Origin: Reticulitermes lucifugus
Taxonomy: Eukaryota > Arthropoda > Insecta > Blattodea > Rhinotermitidae
Direction of reading: 5' to 3'
DNA: 64,000 nt
Assembly: GCA_026260175.1 (NCBI GenBank)
Contig: JAKCWW010000014.1
Span: forward strand, 166,284 to 230,283
Shown here in pieces: positions 59,416-64,000 of this stretch. The notes under the pieces were generated by a model, which searched no databases, had not been told where the DNA came from, and saw only the letters and a list, made by a program, of their open reading frames with translations. The position numbers were made by a program, and so were the translations under genes. Within the stretch, counting starts at the first letter, position 1. Each line of letters starts with the position of its first letter.

Positions 59416-62339
59416 AACAACAATAATAGTATAAATTTTGCAGCTTCTTAAATTCTCGCGTACGAAGTATGTTTCATTAGTGAAAATAAGTGACGTCCGT
59501 TTGGCAGCCTTTAGAAAAAGGATCGTGCCATTTTCTTGAAGTTGTACTGCCAGCGACCAATTATTTTCCACGAGAAAAAATTCTCATAACTGGTTTAGGG
59601 CGCGCATTTTGAGATGTCGGTTTCATATTAGGGTAATTTTGTGACCTGATGAACGACTATACTCTCAACTGCTGCAGGAATACCTTGCACTTAGATGGAG
59701 ATTCCATAAAGTCACACGGGGACGTGAAAGTTCGTAGCAAATAGCGCTGCTTGTCTACACCTTTTGTTACGAGTGTTAAGGAGCTTAGAATCATTCTAAC
59801 CTATTCGAACATCACATCCGTGTTACTTTACATGCAGCATTTTAACTTTTCCTTTTATACTTTTATAGTCGTTACCTGCAACTTTACGATGTTTGGTCTT
59901 TGTTCCTCTGTTATTCTTACGACCTTGCAGAAGAGAACATTTCCGTGTAAGTTTCTCGTCTAGTCACCATACATAATAATTAAAGCATTCTGTAGAAGGT
60001 GAGGGGAGAGTTTAGTCTCACGGCTATGTTTTAGCTGGGGAGTCACTTACTTAATTCCCCATCAGTTCTAACTGCAAACGGGAACTTGCCTAAGCTCCTA
60101 AAAAGCTTTCCTGTATATCTCATATCCTTTCAGCGCACTTGAAAGAGCCCTTCCCTTTCAGAACCAAATACACGCGTCTCTCCTCCTAGCAGACTCACAG
60201 GAAACAAAATAGAGATAATGTATTCTTCAGCTTTTAATGTTACTATGGGATTTGGGCGAATGTTTTAGGTACACATGAACCACAAGAAACTCACTTAACC
60301 TATATACTTAATTAAGGTCTTGAAAGCATCTTATCAAATGACATGATATTTACTGACGCGAATTCATGGTTTTGTGGATTCCACAGCTTCTTATGACAAG
60401 CTGACACAGTTCAGCACATAGAAATCGCTTAGCATCGCCGACTTACCATAGCTCCCACGTATTCTCCATAAACTGCGTGGAGTAAAATTACAGAAAAGTC
60501 GTGCACGATGCATCAGGAAGGGTGCGGAAGAAAGCAGTGTCGAATCATGATCTGCAACCTGGGTCTTGCGGAAGACAAAACGCATTACCTCGCAGTATTA
60601 ACAGCCCCATATTCGCTCTCTTTTCTTTGCTGGAAAGAACACTTTCGGGGTATCTAGTCGAGCGGTGAATCAATCCGCTTCCGTGGCAATGGCGCTTAGG
60701 AGGAGAAGTAACTTTTTGGCTTATAAGATAAACAATTCGTTCAGCTGATTCCAAGCAACAGTTTAAGAAATTCTATCGAACACGCAAGAAAAACATTATC
60801 ATAACCGTCTAGTTTCAGTGGTCTGGCACCGCACTGTTAGATAGGCCCGAGAAATCGACACTGGAAGGAATATGTCATGGTCTAACTTACGTTATAATTT
60901 CAGTACGCCTATTTGCCTAAGGAAAACGAACGCAAGATCTCAGGATATCCTCCTCGGCGCCATGATTCGAATACCAAGTACCTGACGAAGCATAACTGCT
61001 GACCACTCAGTCTCGAATTTTGGTGAATTTGCATTCCAATTCTGTAGGAGTCTAGTCTAAACTGTGACGTGTACCGATTAATTCTGTTACTTCGGAACCC
61101 GATTTCAATACCGACTGAGATATCGCACTTACTGCACAGCGCGTTACCGTAAGCCACACTGATTCCTCATACAAGTGGATGTTCAATAAACTAACAATCT
61201 GTCAGCAGAACCAGTTATGTTCGGCCTTAATCCTGCTAACATGACACCCCAAAAGAGTACGTGATCTTGAGCCATTTTCAACCACTTCCCACCAACCCTT
61301 ATCTCCACATCTTTTTCTCGGTTTTCAAAGTAAATAATATCTAAGAGGTCGCTACATCAAAATTCTATATAGGCCTACATTCCTTTTCACCCCCCTGCTA
61401 GCCACATGCCCACACCATTACATTCTTACTTCTTATTCGATACTACAGAACGTCAGCCACAGACACATCATCGTTATATGAGATTCGAACCTGGAGCATT
61501 TTGTTTAAAAAACACGAACAAAGGTACATCTGCATCTTCATGGCGAGCACACATTCACTCCTCTAGTTTCGTCACTAGCATAGAACGAGGCTGGAAACCG
61601 GGTCAGGGGTTTTATGTAAACATATTGCATGTTATAAAGTACATGTTCTTTATAAAAAAAAAAGCAAAAAATAAATTTTAACTTGGAATGTCGTCATTAG
61701 TGCACATGGAAGGAAAAAGTACATTAGAATAATTGTACGAGTTTTCCTCCACAAGGTAACAAGGGTTTGTGTACGGTGTGTGTCCGCTCCACGCAGAACT
61801 CTTTACTTTAATATCTTCATGAAAACTCAAATTAATCAACAAATTAAACGCGCCAACTTACTTACACGTATATATTTTTATACTACGTATATGCCCACAT
61901 TTGTCTCAATATTTACTACCTTCTTTATTCCTCCTTACTTAATTCTTTTTTTCACTTCTTCCTTTCCTACCTCCGTGCTGCCTTCCTTTGTTTTCTAGCT
62001 TCTTGCTTTTGTTTCTTGTTTGTTTCCCTACTTTATTTCCATTATTTTTTACCTTTCATTTTATGACTTCGTTCTTTCCTTGTTCCATTCTTCCTCCATT
62101 TCCTCTCGCCCTCTGTTTCTTAATGTAGTGGAACAGCTGATTCCTACATCTGTTATGAAGTCCTGTCAGACATGTGGAAGTAACAATTATTACATTTCTA
62201 CACACGTGGCTGTTTCGAGCTCTGCTTGAAGTAGGGAAGATAGACATAGCGTCGAATTAACTAACAGTTAACAATGAACTATGGACTTATCTTGCTAAGT
62301 GCATAGTTCAATGGAAAGGACGTTGAAAGACGCGGTTGT
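59416..62339. other. Non-coding, nothing firm recognised
   Basis: AT-rich; a pyrimidine-rich TTCCTT patch lies near 61920-62110. No exon, RNA gene or repeat with clear ends was seen. ORFs of 60-90 codons here show no domain. Confidence 0.5.
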
Positions 62340-62495
62340 GGCCTAATTTAAGGTTCTATCCATACATTTGCCTAGAGGGGCTGAGGCACACGACGAAAAC
62401 CCCAAATAAGGATAGTGAGTGTCTCAGCCACGATTCGAACCGCGTATCTTCTGAATAAAAGTCAAGAGCTTTACCGCTTGATCCAACTTTAGATA
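62340..62495 (-). mobile_element. SINE family C copy
   Basis: The minus strand reads TGGATCAAGCGGTAAAGCTC (A-box region), GGTTCGAATCGTGGCTGAG (B box) and then CACTCACTATCCTTATTTGG. It matches the order in 26685-26890 and 20055-20290. It abuts the inverted repeat at 62500. Confidence 0.6.
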
Positions 62496-62499
62496 TTCA

Positions 62500-62762
62500 C
62501 TCTTTTGGGTTGTTACACAGCGTAGGTTGGTTTTGTTACCGACGTTTCGGGACAGGGTATCAGTCCCAGCTTCAAGGGTCAAGATCTTGACGTTTCGGGA
62601 CAGAGTATCGGTCCCAGCTTCAAGGGTCAAGATTTTGACGTTTCGGGACAGCGTATCAGTTTCATCTTCAAGGGTCAAGATCTTGACCCTTGAGGATGGA
62701 ACTGATACGCTGTCCCGAAACGTCGGTGACAAACCAACCTACGCTGCGCAACAACCCAGAAC
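62500..62762. repeat. Inverted repeat with three 48-bp tandem units
   Basis: Outer arms TTTTGGGTTGTTACACAGCG and its complement CGCTGCGCAACAACCCAG bracket three tandem 48-bp units starting at 62541, 62589 and 62637 (GACGTTTCGGGACAG...CTTCAAGGGTCAAGATCTT). One inverted unit follows (62685-62730). On the minus strand each unit reads GGGAC-loop-GTCCC-GAAACGTC, with a mismatch in the third. It is the most elaborate member of the family also present at 13737-13905 and 14715-14810. Confidence 0.8.
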
Positions 62763-64000
62763 AGCAACAATCTTCACTACGCCGCGGCAAAATCCTGAAA
62801 TCTCGCATTGATCTAACTTCATCACATAGCAAAACTGCGCTGTCCAATGTGCTATGGTGGCAAGTCATGCAGGAGCAATAAGAAAAGGGAGGAGGTTAAA
62901 GCCAAATCCATCGACTCCTGTCAGCGCGACATCCGCTTAGTGCTTCACATGCTGTGACCACGTTATCACGTTGTCCCACACCCGTAAACAATCTGAAGTA
63001 GGTCACATATCTACCAAGAGAAGAGCCGAAAACTCAGATCTCCTGTATCAGGTGGGGATGAAACGTATAACCCCCCTTTGGAAGGTAAGCTGAAGATGGT
63101 GACAGCAGCGTGGTGCGGGTAAACGTTAGCGGCTCTGAATCCGCCGCTGAGATTGGTAAGTATCGAATTAGATGAGAGGAGGAGTTCACATTCCACTTCA
63201 AAGCAATTTCCCAGCATTCACCTGCAAACTCTGAGGAATTTCACCATATAACTCGTTACGGACAGACAGTATTCTGATAGAGATCCGAACTGAATAACTC
63301 CATAATATAAGTCCACGCCAACCAGCTTGGTAGGATGGATCTTACAGAGATAAGGTGTGCGGATTGGTAATGCCTAGAGATGGCTTTGGTATTAGTTATG
63401 GCGACGTTTCATATTAAGTCTTAGAATAGAGCGAGTCCTGGGTATACGTCAGGGTTACGTGACAAAAGTTGAGACTTGTAAGGAATGGACGTGTATCGGG
63501 AAGCTAGGATTTTATAAAGGAACGTGACGATAAAAACTGACGCATCGTAGAGTGATGACTATGTGAGCTTTAATGCTAAGATGGCGCAGGCGCGAAATAC
63601 GAATTTGCCCTTGTGTACATTAAATTGAATGATGTAACAACTTTAGTTTATGAGTACGTTGTAGACGTAAGTGAGGGGAAACTGACACGAGGACGACATA
63701 CTGGGGGCATTTTATATCACATATATTCTTCTAATACGCCTTTAAATAGACTGCAGGCAATATCCGGCCTCACGTATTAATATGTTTCTTGTCACCATCA
63801 GGTGACAGATAGGCAGATGCGTTTGACTAGTTTATGTATCGTACAGCAGTGAATTTCTTGCTTTCTGTTCTCAGTCGTCGGACACAGTATAAATTTGTGA
63901 AAATACCGTTCATATTTACAAACTGCATGTTAATTACAAAACTAACCACACACCTAACCAACCCTTGTTATTAAACTCTGTTGTTAAAATACGTTTGTTT
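62763..64000. other. Non-coding, nothing recognised
   Basis: No exon or repeat with clear limits. Probably continues the neuroligin 5' intron. Confidence 0.45.

Noticed and set aside
59219-59571. Poly-Pro (plus) and poly-Gly (minus) ORFs
   Set aside because: Products of the CCA-rich simple repeat.
1-64000. LTR retroelements, retrovirus-like or Polinton-like elements
   Set aside because: No long terminal repeats and no gag, integrase, capsid or envelope-like frames were recognised; the only reverse-transcriptase remnant is LINE-type.
55644-64000. Missing 5' exons of neuroligin
   Set aside because: No segment resembling the EDCLYLN block or a signal peptide with proper phase was found on the minus strand.

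Overview
The window looks like an AT-rich, repeat-laden arthropod nuclear genome, most likely a hemimetabolous insect of the cockroach/termite kind. That assignment is an inference from a multi-exon insect-type neuroligin gene with introns of up to 15.7 kb, and from the dense tRNA-derived SINEs, hAT DNA transposons, 5'-truncated LINEs and fold-back repeats. No bacterial-style gene clusters, rRNA, CRISPR arrays or recognisable LTR/retrovirus-like elements were found.

The backbone is one neuroligin gene on the minus strand. Seven coding exons were located by translation, and all six exon-exon joins match in reading phase: 55491-55643, 39621-39821, 35499-36136, 30616-30767, 19620-19738, 12690-12836 and 11430-12073. 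Together they encode about 683 residues: most of the catalytically dead cholinesterase-like ectodomain, a stalk, one transmembrane helix and a proline-rich cytoplasmic tail. The 5' exons (signal peptide and first part of the ectodomain) were not found and probably lie beyond position 64000.

Inside the neuroligin intron 30768-35498, on the same strand, sit two phase-matched exon-like ORFs (34318-34445 and about 33485/33568-33791) that could form a small nested gene for a multi-pass membrane protein. This is the least expected possible host gene in the window.

Layout. 1-11429: 3' flank of neuroligin, with a LINE tail, a piggyBac-like MITE, a fold-back repeat and a non-autonomous hAT (9413-10449) inserted in a SINE; no host gene recognised. 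11430-19738: last three neuroligin exons, palindromic repeats, an assembly gap (18685-18873) and a 138-bp tandem repeat that has copied the splice donor of exon 19620-19738. 19739-30615: intron with a 247-bp LINE fragment flanked by a perfect target-site duplication. 30616-36136: two exons and the nested candidate. 36137-39620: intron with SINEs and a 0.5-kb DNA transposon. 39822-55490: largest intron, holding an old 4.85-kb hAT (45180-50029) that carries a LINE and three SINEs, a 30-bp minisatellite (52971-53482) and a second piggyBac-like MITE. 55644-64000: probable further neuroligin intron, with a SINE, an unidentified 161-codon ORF, a CCA-rich repeat and a complex inverted/tandem repeat at 62500-62762.

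Several fold-back and tandem repeats share a short motif, TGAAGATG then a stem then CGAAAC, with stems of different sequence in different copies. It resembles, but does not match exactly, a hammerhead-ribozyme layout. All identifications come from reading the sequence by eye; no database search was run.
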